Assembly: GCA_022496805.1 (NCBI GenBank)
Contig: CM040088.1
Location: 19,499,001-19,563,000, forward strand
Direction: 5' to 3'
DNA: 64,000 nucleotides
DNA from: Pohlia nutans
Taxonomy: Eukaryota; Streptophyta; Bryopsida; Bryales; Mniaceae
Below, piece by piece: positions 38,549-50,638 of this stretch. The translations under genes and the position numbers were made by a program. The notes beneath the pieces are model-generated. The model worked only from the letters and a program-made list of their open reading frames with translations, did no database searches and was not told where the DNA came from. Position 1 is the stretch's first letter; each line of letters opens with the position of its first letter.

Positions 38549-38700
38549 CCTGGGGGGATTTTTTGGGATGTCCGAAATATACCACGTGATCCACCATGGT
38601 TTGTCCGGGCCCCTTTCACGGTGGCCAGAGTCAAACTCACGACCTCCTAACGGGCCTCCTAACTCCAAACAAAGCACTAAACTACCACACAAAGTGGAAT
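38549..38700 (-). mobile_element. tRNA-derived SINE-like segment, reverse copy
   Basis: On the minus strand it reads GTGGTAGTTTAGTGCTTTG (A-box-like), then GTCGTGAGTTTGACTC (B-box-like), then the GGTGGATCACG and CAGGCAGTTT.. tail with repeated GGCAG motifs. It is related to 24718 and 25918. Confidence 0.5.
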
Positions 38701-39459
38701 TCTTCATGCACATCAATGAAATGTTTTGTTAATTATAAATGAACATAACCATTGGGGATTTTTTTGCCATGTAAATTTAATTCTTTTTATAATAGACCAT
38801 GCAAGCTTTTCTATATTTAAAAAAAAAATTAATGTTGAATTTTTTTTTGACGAAATTATGATGGTTGGAAGCTATTTTTTTTGTCACAAAGGACTTTGGA
38901 TATTTTGAGCTACGCTAAAACTTTTTTTAATTTTTAATTTTTTGCAGTAAATCATAGAGGCGTTTCTGTACATTTGGAATAAATTTAATTTTTAAAAAGT
39001 TATTTGTTTTTGACAAAATTTCCTACAATGAAAACAAGTTTATTAAAATTAAATTAAAAACATAGTGTAGATTGCCTACTAGAACATTCTTACAATTGGA
39101 ATTGACATTTTTCAAAATAAAACTTCAATATAGAATTTCAAAATGAAACTTCAAAATAAATATTATGATATTATAATATTATATAATATTATTATGTTAT
39201 TATTATATTATTATTTTATATATGTTGATTCATTCACAATTTTTTTTGTACTGCTAAAACCAACAGAAACTAGGAGACATTTATTGAACCCTTTACAAGC
39301 AGTTGTTAAATATGTCAGTCGTGACCGCTAGTGCCCGGAACAACAAGAAGGTATTGATTTTCTGTTGGTTTGGTCAGCATTTTCTAATAGAGACATCAAG
39401 ATCATTAGATTGAGTAGTGAACTTGAATTTTGGAGCGGCGGTGCAATTGTGCACTAGCC
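38701..39459. other. AT-rich DNA, no gene seen
   Basis: Long T and TA-rich runs (39160-39240). Nothing supportable. Confidence 0.4.
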
Positions 39460-39582
39460 CACTACAAAGAAACTGGTCACTTCTCATTGCTATTTTGAGG
39501 CAATCCATAGTTGGTGAGAGCAACTAGTCACATAGAGTTTCCTTGATTTCAGTCAATGAAAACGACCCGTTTCCTTGTAGTG
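39460..39582. mobile_element. 123-bp CACTA-type MITE (CACTACAA family)
   Basis: Starts CACTACAAAGAAAC, ends GTTTCCTTGTAGTG. Flanks are GCC and GCT, a 3-bp duplication with one mismatch. Same family as 35238-35420. Confidence 0.65.
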
Positions 39583-40215
39583 GCTCTTCTCCCTATGCAC
39601 CACTTTCACAACACAACTCAAAAGCGATAATAAACTATTTCTCAACCTAAATTCTAAAGAGATTATCGCATTTCTAGCCGCTTTTGCAAATCGCAAGATG
39701 AAGCTTACATATCTGCATTATGGAAACAAAAGAAACAAAATGGTACCCTAACTTTGTCATAAGAACTCGAAAGCAGGCTAAGGTTCTTTGAGCATCCAAA
39801 GCACCAAAAACTCCTTTGATGATGCACCATTGATTCGATCAAAGATGGAGGGATTGTGTGGTTTTTGGTATTTGAGAGGAAGCCCAATTTGAAGCACTTG
39901 GGGTAGATGTTGAAGTTGAACTTGTCATAGTGGAACTTATAGTTTTGTTGACCCAATACGCACGAACCGAGAAGGGCCGGTATCCAAGTCATCAACTTCC
40001 CTAACTACCATGTCCCAAGTTCACATGTGTTGACATTTTAAATTTTTCCTGGCGGATCAATCAACGTAATTGCACATCTTGAAGAAATTTTGTGTTTTCG
40101 TAACGGACATCTGCAATTTTTCAGTAAATATAGAATAAAAATTATGGGGTTCAAACAACTTACTAAAGAAATAAAATAATTATTGAACACAGTGCATCCT
40201 CGTGGACGTTTGGGG

Positions 40216-40783
40216 TTTACCCCTAAACGTCCTCACTCCCCCCCCCTCCTCATTTGGAGAATTTCAAAAACAATTAAAAGGGATATTTTGAACTTGATTT
40301 ATGAATAAAAGTTGTACATTATGAATTTTTGATTCTATCCATACGGTTAGATCTATGATTGTTGTCACCAATATTTGGTATAGAATTTGAAACTTAAAAT
40401 TGAAAATTCTTTTGTAATTTGATTATGAATAAGATATTCACAATTTGCACATGAAATTTGTTGTAATTGGTTGAAATGTAATACTCTGAGTGTAGTGATT
40501 TTTGGAGATTTTTGGAGATTTTTGGGTTGCTTAATTTTATGAGTTGACTTTTTAAAGAGCACTTTTACATTGAAATCTTCGAAATTTTGGGTGAATCAGC
40601 TGAACATGAAATGAGGCATATAAATTTCACAAATCATCCCCTTTTTAATTAGACCACACATGCATGAAGCTAACTTGCCATAAAATATAAAGTGAGAAAT
40701 CCTCACTGCAAAAAGTCAATGACAGATAAGAAAACTATGTTTGATTATGTACATCATTCACTTTCTGGACGTTTAGGGGTTAA
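40216..40783 (+). mobile_element. TTAA element family A
   Basis: Left end tttaCCCCTAAACGTCC (one TTAA base changed), right end GGACGTTTAGGGGTTAA. 568 bp, noncoding. The body is near-collinear with 30404-30980 and 43492-44069. Confidence 0.75.
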
Positions 40784-43042
40784 CTAACAACATGCTTAAT
40801 ATCTTTTGATGTATTGCTATTCACCAACTAAGATACCGGATGATTGCAAGCTACGGTCACCCAACTCTTTTGCTGCGGTGTAGGAATTGTTAACACGCAA
40901 TTCGCTATTTATGCACTTGGTCAAGTGCTCTCATTTCATAAGCATATTTGCTTTGCAAAAAAATCGGTTAAAAAGTTCTCTAAAAAACATCAATGTTGTC
41001 TTTCTACAATCACTTAAATTGTAAACAAATAATTATTTTAATTATTTTTTATTCTTATCTTTATCTTATCTTTTATCTTTTCTTTTTTATCTTGATTTCT
41101 TTCTTGTCTTCTTTCTTGTCTCCCTCTTGGCTTTTTTCTTGTCTTTTTTCTTGTCTTCTTCTTGTCTTCCTTTTTGTCTTCCTTCATGTCTTTTTTTTTT
41201 CTTCTACTTTTTTCTTCAGTTGTGGCTGCTAAACCCAAAACAATGGGAGCAAACCCTAAATGGCGGCCGTCCAAAAAAAAAAGTTTTTTCTTAAAAAAAA
41301 TTTAAAATTAATTTTTTTTCTTCTTCTTGGTTGGCCGTGGGGTGCTGTTGAACCCTAAATGGCGGCCGTTTTTTTTTAATTCTATTTTTGGTCTCTAGGG
41401 TGCACGGCCGCGCACCCAAAGACCCTCCCATCTCTCTTCTCCCTCTTCATCTCCTTCCCCTCTCCTCATATATATAGGGGAGAGGAGAGAGGGGAGGGAG
41501 AGGGAATGGAAGAATGAATGGGAGAGACCCTCTCCTCTCCCCTATATATATATGAGGAGAGGGGAGGGAGATGGAGAGGGAGATGAGAGGAAGATGAAGA
41601 TAGAGAGGGAGATGAAGATGAAGATGGAGATGAAGATGGAGATGGAGATGAGGGAGATGGGAGGGTCTTTAGTAATTTTTCGTGCAATCACAACTTTTTT
41701 TGGATTTTTTTTTGGAAATGAAATAATGGTCCAATTTTAGAGGTGGAATATGAAATAAATTTTTCATAAAACCTAGCTATGGAGGTTATGTTAAAAAGGC
41801 TCTAATTACCTAGTGGGTTAAAAACAAAAAATACTATTGAGTAAAGCCCAAAGTCTTGAAATAATCTTAACAATGACTAAAGAGGAAATATTAGCATAAA
41901 CCCTATCTTGGATGGTGAAATTTTTGATTTGATTGAAAGTTGAGAGATGCACATCACATCACTAGTGCATGAGTTGCACGGGTTTTAGTTGCACTAGCTG
42001 CACCCCCCACTTGATAGACCGTAGCTTTGCAATCGCCCTCCATCCTATGTATAATTTGTAAAGTATTTTTTTCTCTCTCACACACAATATATATATATAT
42101 ATATATATTTGTGTGTGTATGTGTGTATATGTACATGTGAGATTATGAGATGATACAAAATCTAGTGAAACTGAAAAGATGTCTGTTTGATAAGCATTTT
42201 GAGATTTTTGATCAGTGGAGCCTTATTGATCATTCTGGAGTATTTATAAGTTTCAATTGGACTTACTGATGAATTCTTTTGGTGTAGTTTTTGATACGTA
42301 AGTCAAATATTGAAAACAAATTAAATATGTATTCAGTAATAATTCAATTTGTTCACTACAAAATTTTAGGGTAGAGATGTTGTTTAGACTCTTTTATGGT
42401 AATTTTATTAAAATTAAATAGTATTTCATAATTTCTTTTTTTATTCACCGATTTATGTAATTCTTGTAAAGATTGAATAAGGGGATTTTGGGGTGTTATC
42501 CTAGGTATGGCAAAAGATAAGGTGGAGATATGAATATGTATTTCAAGAAATTAACCCGTAATGGGATCTAGCTCAAGACGATGCTGGTAGCGTAGTATAT
42601 ATATGGTTGAAAACCTAGTGAATACATGTACCTGGAGGTCTAAAGATTGTTATAATCTAAATTTATGGTTCCTTAAAATTTGCAATGCCAAAATTGTTCC
42701 AAGTAGGAATAATTGTGGAATTAGGGGTTCTGGAATGATTTCATTAACATAGGTCATGTTATATGTTGTTATAGAAATAAATAAAAGAGTTTTAAGGATT
42801 GCTAAGGCCCATGGACAGCAAAGTAAAAATCTAAAACTTATGGTCCAAAATAGGGATTGAAGTTCCGAAAACTCCACCTTCTAAAAATCTTGAATTTTAA
42901 GAGGGCAATAATTTCTACAATATTGGATGGTGGAAGTGGAAATAATAGAACATCAAGATTTAATGATATAGTAGATCAGGTGTACCTCACAAAGTTGGCA
43001 AGTCGTGTTTTTGCAATGTTATATGTACATACATAATATGCA
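40784..43042. other. Low-complexity region, no gene seen
   Basis: It contains a C/T-rich cttgtctt microsatellite (41060-41215) and two copies of the phrase aaaccctaaatggcggccgt (about 41251 and 41352). A purine/pyrimidine hairpin lies at 41462-41561, followed by GAGATG repeats to 41660 and (TA)n at 42088-42108. Charged open frames over these repeats are artefacts. Confidence 0.5.
41462..41561. repeat. Hairpin in a CT/GA-rich tract
   Basis: CTCCTCATATATATAGGGGA and GAGGAG are mirrored by CTCCTCTCCCCTATATATAT and ATGAGGAG around a 45-bp centre. Confidence 0.7.
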
Positions 43043-43276
43043 CATACGATAAACGCACATGCTACATTTTATGTATGTTGAACATAATAACCAGTGTTCA
43101 ACATGAATAATTACGTTAACCATAAGATAAATGCACATCCTACATTTTACATATGTTGAATGTGATATCCAGTGTTCAACATGAATAATTACGTTCACCA
43201 TAAGATAAATGCACATCCTACATTTTACATAAGTTGAACGTGATATCCAGTGTTCAACATGAATAATTACGTTCAC
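43043..43276 (+). repeat. 78-bp tandem repeat, 3 copies
   Basis: Units start CATACGATAAACGCAC (43043) and CATAAGATAAATGCAC (43121, 43199), and contain CAGTGTTCAACATGAATAAT. Units two and three are almost identical; the first is more diverged. A partial inverted copy follows at 43277-43340. Confidence 0.9.
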
Positions 43277-43491
43277 CATACGTAAAACGTAGAATGTGCA
43301 TTTATCGTATGTTGATTTATTGAACGTATGTTTAACGTGTTGTCATTGTACTTGCATACGTGTGTACGTAAAACACCGCAAAAATGTGAGTTGCCATGCA
43401 GAATTGTGATGTATAGACTCGTAGGGAAGACTTGGATATATGAATCAACGTTTGACCACAATTTTTTTGAAAAGTCTCTTTACTAGTAGTT

Positions 43492-44069
43492 TTAACCCCT
43501 AAATGTCCTCACCTATGTCCAGTTTGGGCAGTTTTGCAAAGATGCATTATAAAATGCAACTCACATGAATATTTGGAACTTGATGTATGAATAAAAGTTA
43601 TACATTTTGAATTTTAAATTCTATCCATATAGTTAGATCTATGATTGCTATCACTAATATTTTTCTATAAATTTTGAAATATAAAATTTTAAAAAAAAAT
43701 TGTAATTCGATTACAAATAAGATATTGACAGTTTGTGGATGAAATTTGTTGTGATGGGTTATAATGTAGTACTCTAGGTGTAGTGATTTTTGGAGATTTT
43801 TTGGATGCTTGATTTTATGAGTTTATTTTTTCAAGAACACTTTTAGACTAAAATCTTCAAAATTTTGGGTGAAACACTGCAACACAAAATGAGGCATAAT
43901 TTTTTGACAAATTGTTTCCTTTTTGATCGGATCATACATACATGAAGCTAACTTCCCATATAAAAATGAGTAAAAAAATCACACTACAAAAAGTGCATGA
44001 CGGATGAGAAACTACAGATGAAATCTGTACATCATGCAAAATATGCATGGTTGGGCAGTTAGGGGTTAA
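43492..44069 (+). mobile_element. TTAA element family A, intact ends
   Basis: Starts TTAACCCCTAAATGTCC, ends TGGGCAGTTAGGGGTTAA. 578 bp, noncoding. Confidence 0.75.
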
Positions 44070-44370
44070 GACTATTGTATCGAAATACATAGTTTTTCTA
44101 AATCAAAGCGTGTCTAAGAAGTCTTTTATAGCAAGATGGATAAATAGCATGTCAAAGATTACAAAGAATACTAGGAAGAGGGTAGTCTATCTCTTTACTC
44201 TCGCATAGGGCCAACGTGAGGCGTCATAGCTTCCAATGAATGAGGTTAGTATTGGAGTCCCATAGTGGCATATTTAGTGTTTGGATGTACCTCTTGACAC
44301 TGGATAAGAAATGTCTCACTCCACACCAAATTGCTAATGATGTGAGTTCTGATATGAGTTATGAAATGTG

Positions 44371-44654
44371 AGTACCGTACCAGGAAGGCAGGGTCGGCAC
44401 TTTTATGTCGAATAATTAATAAAAGTTCAAAAAGTGGAGGTCGGCACTTTCAAAAACAATTATTAAAAATTTGGCTATTAATAACTAACATTGAATTTTA
44501 CTAGCGGCTTAACGTTTTCTTTTGTTTTTTGTCTACGATTTTTGTTGACTTCATTTTTGTTGATTTCGACAAAATACTTGATAAATTTATTTATTTTTTC
44601 GGCATTTTTTTGGGGAATTATTTTCTGCCGACCCTGCCTTCCTGGTACGGTACT
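44371..44654. mobile_element. 284-bp MITE with perfect 29-bp terminal repeats
   Basis: The left arm starts AGTACCGTACCAGGAAGGCA and continues for 9 more bases; the right arm (44626-44654) is its exact reverse complement. Flanks AAATGTG and AGATGTG may be a 7-bp duplication with one mismatch. No protein. The superfamily is not settled. Confidence 0.8.
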
Positions 44655-44883
44655 AGATGTGACCAACCATGGTATGGAATTGGAAACTGTTTGAAGGTGG
44701 TCAGTATTGAAGGCTAGTAGTATTGCTACCATGGGCTTGAGCAAAATGGAAGTTCCAAGCCATTTTACCAAGTAGCATGTTGGTTGTCTTGTAAGAGTTG
44801 TAAGGTATAAATTGAGAATTATTAAGGTGGGAATAGGGACTCGAGCCTAATATTGAAAGTTAACATCATAAATGTGTGACATG

Positions 44884-45426
44884 TGAACCCTTTGACGCGT
44901 CTCCGTTCATATAATGAACGACGAACATATTGCAACTTTCTTTTGACTACATCCTGTACAATTTTCATCCATCCAAAATTCTCTTGGTTCTTGTGCTAGT
45001 TGACTATCATTTGTACGATATGGATCTTCAAAATAAGATATTGTGATTTTTTGAAAAACAACACAATTAGTTTATGTCAAGTTTCATTTTTAGTTCAAAA
45101 AGTGAGACCTTAAACATGATTTTCCAAAATAAGTAGAATCAAATAATGGAAACCATATTGACTCATAGTGCATGCTATTCCAATTTTGTTACAATATTAA
45201 TAAAAAAATTGTGTTAATTTGGGATTTTAAATGGAATTTCAAGAGAAAACCTTGCAAAATTAATTAAAAAATACTAATAAAAAATGATGAATCCAACTAT
45301 ATAGATGTGATCTTTACATTGACATTTACAACTTAGCTTTGTACGTCAACTCTATTAATGTTTTTCATCAAACATTTTATAACGAATCTTTGAAAACAGT
45401 GTTGAATCGGGACATTAAAGGGTTAA
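44884..45426 (-). mobile_element. TTAA element family B, uninterrupted copy
   Basis: Minus-strand start TTAACCCTTTAATGTCCC (plus-strand end 45426); the other end is AACCCTTTGACGCG at 44884 (TTAA changed to TGAA). 543 bp. It carries the undisturbed TTAA at 45110-45113 that is the empty site for the insertion seen at 57578-59093. Confidence 0.75.
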
Positions 45427-47051
45427 CAAACCATGTGACCCATTTCTATCAAGGAAGTGAAGTGTTGTTTATATACACAAAATCAACAATAGTTCCACAC
45501 TTCAATAGTCAATATTGTCATGAATCCTTTGATTTCTTGGTTTTCAAGAAAAAGAATGTTGATTGGAAAAATGATAGTACATTTTCTATTAACTCTTAAA
45601 AGACACGGTAAGCATGAGGGGCTTAGTTTTGAAAGAATAAAGCAAAAAGAATTAAAAATAGTTCTCCAAAAAATGTAAGAATGTCCCATTTAAAAAGTAT
45701 TGGAGTTGCAACTCTAAATTCTTCACAAGCGCCGATCAATGCTGATCATGGAGCTATTGAGAGAAGTGAGGATTATCGGCATAGATAGGAAAGTTTTTTT
45801 TCCTCATCGAGTGCTGGTGGAATCAAAATTTGGAAAGGGGGAGCAGTGATGGCCAACACATGCAAATGTGGCCTTCTCTTTACTGACAACCAACACTAAC
45901 AAAATTGGGAAGAGGTTGCAATGAAGGCCAACATTGATGTGCCACATGTCGCCCTCAAAGCGGCCAATATCTCTGCAAACATTATGGGTTGGAGTCTGCA
46001 TCAGTGATTGTATTTCCATCTTTGGGCAAAAAGTTTGAGCTAAAATGAAATTTCAAACGTATTAACGTTATCCCAAGAAATTTGATTCAGTACGCCAAAT
46101 TTGGAGATTCAAAACTCCTGCCCATTGTCAAGGGAGGCATCGCACGGAGGGATGCCCGTTCCTATATTATTTCCTCATATTCCTTCGGGTTGCCCCCCTT
46201 ATATCCATATATCCTTTAAGGATTAAGAAGTGCTACGTACATACTCTCTATAGTGAATGTAAACTTTTTAAAATTTGTTTCTTGTGTCATTTAGAATTTT
46301 GTATAGTGAAGAAAAAAAAGGGTGATTTTTGGAGATTTTTTGGTTGCTTAATTTTACGAGTTTATTTTTTCAAGCGCACTTTTAGACTGAAATCTTCAAA
46401 TTTTTTGGCGAATTACTAGAACATGAAACTAGACATAAAAATTTGACAAATCATCCCCTTTCTAATCAGATCACACATGCATGAAGCTAACTTCTCATAA
46501 AAAAATCTTTAAAAAATGCACGCTGCAAAAAGTGCATGACGGATGAAAAATCGGAGTTTGCTTCTGTATATTAAGCAAAAAATGCTTAGTTGGGCAGTTA
46601 GGAATAAATATTTATTCCAGATTTTGTTTTACGGCTTGTTTTTACTATCCAGGCGTGTAACTCCTAGAAACAGAACGAAGCGTTTCCGTAGTCTCTCCTC
46701 GTGTGGGGCAGAGACAATAAAAACCCTGCATCTTCGCCTCGTTTCAATCGCCTCAGAGTCAACGTCGCCACGACTGTTTCTGTGCGGAATCGGTCGTCTT
46801 CTCGGGGAGCCCGTCTAGGGCTCTGGTTCGTCGCAATGGCCTCAATCCAATCGATGATAGAGGTAGCTCCTTGCTCACTGGAGATTCGATTTCGGAGTAC
46901 TGCGCAATTGCACCAGCAGCAGCATCCGTCATCATTGATTTGAATTTCGCGTTTGGAAATGAGTGTCTGACACTCTTTTTCATTTTCTTTTAGGGTTGTA
47001 AAAGTTGGTGTGCTTCGGGGAGTTCGCTTGTACAACACAAAATTCGCAGCT
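45427..47051. promoter_or_regulatory. Upstream region of biotin synthase
   Basis: 45427-46320 holds no recognised gene. A decayed 3' half of family A lies at 46323-46600. From about 46660 the DNA becomes GC-richer and probably is the promoter and 5' untranslated region of BIO2. A possible 5' intron runs from 46863 (gtagct) to 46993 (ttttag). An upstream ATG at 46836 does not join the BIO2 frame. Confidence 0.45.
46323..46600 (+). mobile_element. Truncated TTAA element family A
   Basis: Matches the 3' half of 43492-44069, ending TGGGCAGTTAGGAATAAA, so the terminal GGGTTAA is lost. It abuts the biotin synthase promoter region. Confidence 0.6.
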
Positions 47052-49400
47052 ATGGCGATCGCAATAATGCGTCCTCTTACGTCTCGTATTACTCTTCTTC
47101 GTCGATTGACCTCACCCTCACATTGTCCCAATTCTATCCCAGCTTCGCCCACTGTGATATCAAGCTATGGCGCGTTGGTGCGGGAGTATCACGAGATATC
47201 GCGCGCTTCATCGAGTAGCCAAGAGTCGTCTCCGGCCGCGGTCGCTGGAGAGTACGCAATGCGGAACGAGGCGCGAAACGATTGGGGCCGAGACGAGATT
47301 CAGGCCATCTACGAGTCGCCATTGATGGACCTTCTGCTCTACGGGGTATTTTTGCCTGCCATATGAGTTCTTGTAGTCTGTCTTGATTGCAATTGCTTGG
47401 TGACTGACTGAAGCAATCTGGCATTGTCAGGCGCAAGTGCACAAGCACACGCATAAATGGCGAGAAGTGCAGCAGTGCACATTGCTGTCAATCAAGACGG
47501 GCGGGTGCTCCGAAGACTGCTCCTACTGTCCTCAGTCGTCCCGCTACGACACGGGTGTCAAAGCGCAGAAGCTGCTCTCTGAAGACATCGTTCTGGAAGC
47601 TGCCAAAAAGGTATTCATTCGTACATAGTGGTGCCATTGCCCGGCATATATGTGCGGTTAATTCCTGACTATGTTCCGTTACTTCTGTAGGCCAAGGAAG
47701 CAGGAAGCTCCAGGTTTTGCATGGGTGCTGCCTGGCGAGACACTGTTGGCAGGAAAACCAACTTCAATCAGATCCTCGACTACGTCAAGGAGATTCGGTA
47801 ATGCCCTCTCACCTTGAAACCCCAAGGGGCCTCATATTTTTTTTTAGCACTTTTGAGTAGGTCACATTCAGACTTTCTTTTGTCCAATGTTCTTCACTGA
47901 TTCTGGTGCTATCAAATTTGGCTTCATCTGCATTATATTTTTGCACAATATTATCAATCGAATTGGTCATTTTAAAACCATGATTCCTTGGTTCTCTTGG
48001 AACCCTCCTTCAGCTGTTGTGAGAGTTGTGAAGGTGCCTGTCTCATACTTTTTTCTTTGGTTTTGTGCGGCTCCTGCTGCAGGGGTATGGGGATGGAGGT
48101 CTGTTGCACGTTAGGTATGTTGGAACAGAAGCAAGCTGAGCAACTCAAGACGGCGGGCCTTACTGCTTATAACCACAACTTGGATACGTCCCGAGAGTAT
48201 TATCCGAATGTCATCACCACTCGATCGTACGATGAGCGACTCAAAACGCTCGCCCTGGTTCGAGAAGCTGGGATTAGCGTGTGCTCAGGTTCCATATCTC
48301 GGACCTCTTTCACTGTTCCCATTCCTCAAGAGTTCAGAGCCTGGTTAATTCTGGTTTTGCAGTGCTCACTTTTCTGTTGTTGAAGTAATTCATCTGTTGA
48401 TTTTACGAACGGTTTTTGGTATTCTCTGTATGTGTGCAGGAGGTATCATTGGGCTCGGTGAAGCTGAGGAGGATCGTGTGGGGCTGCTTCATACTTTAGC
48501 GACCTTGCCAGAGCACCCTGAAAGTGTTCCTATTAATGCTCTCCTTGCAGTGAAGGGTACCCCGCTCGAGAATCAAAAGGTTGTATGAGAGTCTCTCTAT
48601 TATTGATTTTTGGCCATGTTCCAGTCACAGTGCGTAACAGCATTAGGGGGTGTCAGAGTGCGAGTATTCACTCCAGCTTTTGTGCGAGATTCTGCAATGA
48701 GCTTGGAGCGAGGGCGTGGCCCTTGTCTCCTTGACGAACAGTGCCAAACCTGGGGATTTCAATTCGCGAGTAGAAGGTAACTGTTTTGGTGAGAGTCTCG
48801 CGATTGGGAGCGTGGATTACCAGATGCACCACGTTGGAACTGTGTTGCAGAGCCTCGCCTCACAAGCTCGCAGTCTGACACCCCCTATTCTCTTTTGAAA
48901 TCAGCTAAGCTTTGGAAAGATTAGGCCAGGTGGTTTCGTTCCTTTCCCATGAAGTAATTTTAACCGATTGCTATGGTCTGGCACAGCCAGTAGAGGTCTG
49001 GGAGATGGTACGCATGATTGCCACCGCTCGCATTGTCATGCCGGGAGCCATGGTGCGGTTGTCTGCTGGACGTGTGCGATTCTCTCAGCCAGAGCAGGTA
49101 TTTCTCACGTTATCTACAAGTGTTATTCATGCATTTTGTTGACATTTGACATACATTTTGCTTATTTACCATGTGGCTGTTGGGTCGGTTGCCTTTGTGA
49201 AGGCATTGTGCTTCATGGCAGGAGCGAATTCAATCTTCACCGGGGAGAAGTTGTTGACGACACCAAATAATGATAAAGACGCGGACCAACAGATGTTCCA
49301 GACGCTTGGTCTCATCCCCAAGCCTCCCAACTTCAATCAAGGACATTCTTACTCTAGTGTGGATGAAAGGACTGAGGAGGCAGCAGCGGTCGCTGCGTGA
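47052..49400 (+). CDS. BIO2: Biotin synthase, 7 coding exons
   Basis: Radical-SAM enzyme that inserts sulfur into dethiobiotin, the last step of biotin synthesis, mitochondrial in plants. Exons: 47052-47345, 47431-47610, 47691-47797, 48083-48288, 48440-48579, 48987-49097 and 49203-49400, all GT-AG and in phase, 1236 nt (411 aa). Residues 1 to about 45 are rich in Arg, Ser and Thr with few acids, as expected of a mitochondrial presequence. The [4Fe-4S]/SAM motif is Cys124, Cys128, Cys131 ([14 protein letters not shown]). Further landmarks are [72 protein letters not shown] and [19 protein letters not shown]. The start at 47052 was chosen as the first ATG in the open frame. Intron 3 and intron 5 carry repeats. 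No frame breaks. Confidence 0.96.
47879..47995 (+). repeat. Dispersed intronic repeat in BIO2 intron 3
   Basis: A stretch built on TGTTCTTCACTGATTCTGGT, CACAATAT..ATCAAT and CATTTTAAAACCATG. It also occurs within the FPP pseudogene near 14705-14835 and 16920-17055. About 120 bp, noncoding. Confidence 0.6.
48644..48887. mobile_element. MITE in BIO2 intron 5
   Basis: Ends TAGGGGGTGTCAGAGTGCGAG and CTCGCAGTCTGACACCCCCTA, inverted with one mismatch and bounded by TA, a possible TA target. 244 bp. A reversed relative is at 50299-50505. Confidence 0.75.
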
Positions 49401-49904
49401 GAACCGTTTCCATGTTCATGCAGCAGCTTCAGAGGGCGAGTTTGGCCAATGATCCCAATAAGATTGCTCACAATTCAACTACTTGTAAGACTATTTTTCC
49501 CAGTTTAAATCAGATCCATAGAGGTTAGTCATTCTATTGTATTAGGCACTGTATTCGTGCTGAACTTCCTTTGAAAGGTTGGATCTTGCCTATAACTGGT
49601 GGAGGACAAGGTAATTGACGTTGTGCACGTTTTCACAACATTTTACTATTTGCAGTATCTCGTGTTTGAAGCGCATGACCTTCTCTTTCTTTCCACCACA
49701 TAAGGTAAACCACCCTAGATGTGCCATGTGCCTATTTGTGCTACTTTTTGATCACTACCGGTATGTATTGGTAAGTATTTGATATATACACTGTTGGTAC
49801 GTAGTGACACAAATAGGGTGGCTTACCTTATTCCTTAGGTGTCCAACCTCATTCAGATTATCAAGTGCAGAGATTTTTGACTTCATCTTCAGTCTATGTT
49901 CTTG
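49401..49904. other. 3' flank of biotin synthase
   Basis: Probably contains the 3' untranslated region. An inverted pair AAGGTAAACCACCCTA (49705) / TAGGGTGGCTTACCTT (49816) encloses about 100 bp with internal CACTACCGGTATG..; it may be another small MITE. Confidence 0.4.
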
Positions 49905-50265
49905 TTAACCCTTTGAGGTCCAGATGATGCACCGATCTCAAATATGTGTTATAAAATGTTGGATGAATCACAAAAATGGAGTTGATATACAAAGAAAAGT
50001 TGTAAATCTCAATGTGTAGATCACATTTGTACGGTTGAATTTATCATATTTTCTTAAGAATGAAACTTGACATAAACCAATTTTGTTATTTAAAATAAAA
50101 TCACAATATCTTAATTTGAAGATCCATACCATACCAATGGTAGTCAACTAGCACTAGAACCAAGAAAATCTTGAATTTGTGAAAAATATCATTGTATGTG
50201 GTGAAGAGATGCATCAAAAATCATCTAGTGTTCAGAATATGGACATTGGTGCGTCAAAGGGTTAT
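49905..50265 (+). mobile_element. TTAA element family B, internally deleted
   Basis: Starts TTAACCCTTTGAGGTCC, ends GGTGCGTCAAAGGGTTA. The body keeps both ends of family B but lacks the middle (361 bp against 543). Confidence 0.7.
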
Positions 50266-50298
50266 CATTGGATGTGCGTTTGAAGTTACCGCTAGATA

Positions 50299-50505
50299 AG
50301 GGAGTGTCAGAGTGTGATGTGGTTAAGACATGGTGGCATTTTGTAATCCTTGTCCACAACTGCAAGACTGTTACCAAATTTGTTGCTTTCTACACGTAAA
50401 TTGAAATTTCGACCGCCCTCCAAAGAGACATGCCATGTCCTTGAGAAGGCTTCGCTTTCCACTCGGTAGGTGAGTGAAACGGCGTCACTTTGCACTCATT
50501 GCCTA
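50299..50505 (-). mobile_element. MITE related to the BIO2 intron 5 element
   Basis: The reverse complement matches 48644-48887 along its length (for example ttgAAATT..ACACGTAAATTG against the rc of caattcgcgag). The left end is GGGAGTGTCAGAGTG; the right end is decayed. Confidence 0.55.
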
Positions 50506-50638
50506 GGTGTGCATAATAATGTAGTTGGCCTTTTCTTTAGATATGCAGGCAGTAAGTTCACATGTGTCCAGGGCATGTTTTGCTAATTTGGTGTTTGGCA
50601 TTGATTGATGTGCGTCTTCTTGGTATGTATCAATTATA

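Noticed and set aside
41038..41740. Lys/Arg/Glu-rich and Pro/Ser-rich open frames
   Set aside because: They lie on CT/GA microsatellites and a hairpin; composition alone explains them.
46701..46943. Small protein or BIO2 start at the upstream ATG 46836
   Set aside because: The frame does not join the biotin synthase frame even if a 46863-46993 intron is removed; it is most likely in the 5' untranslated region.
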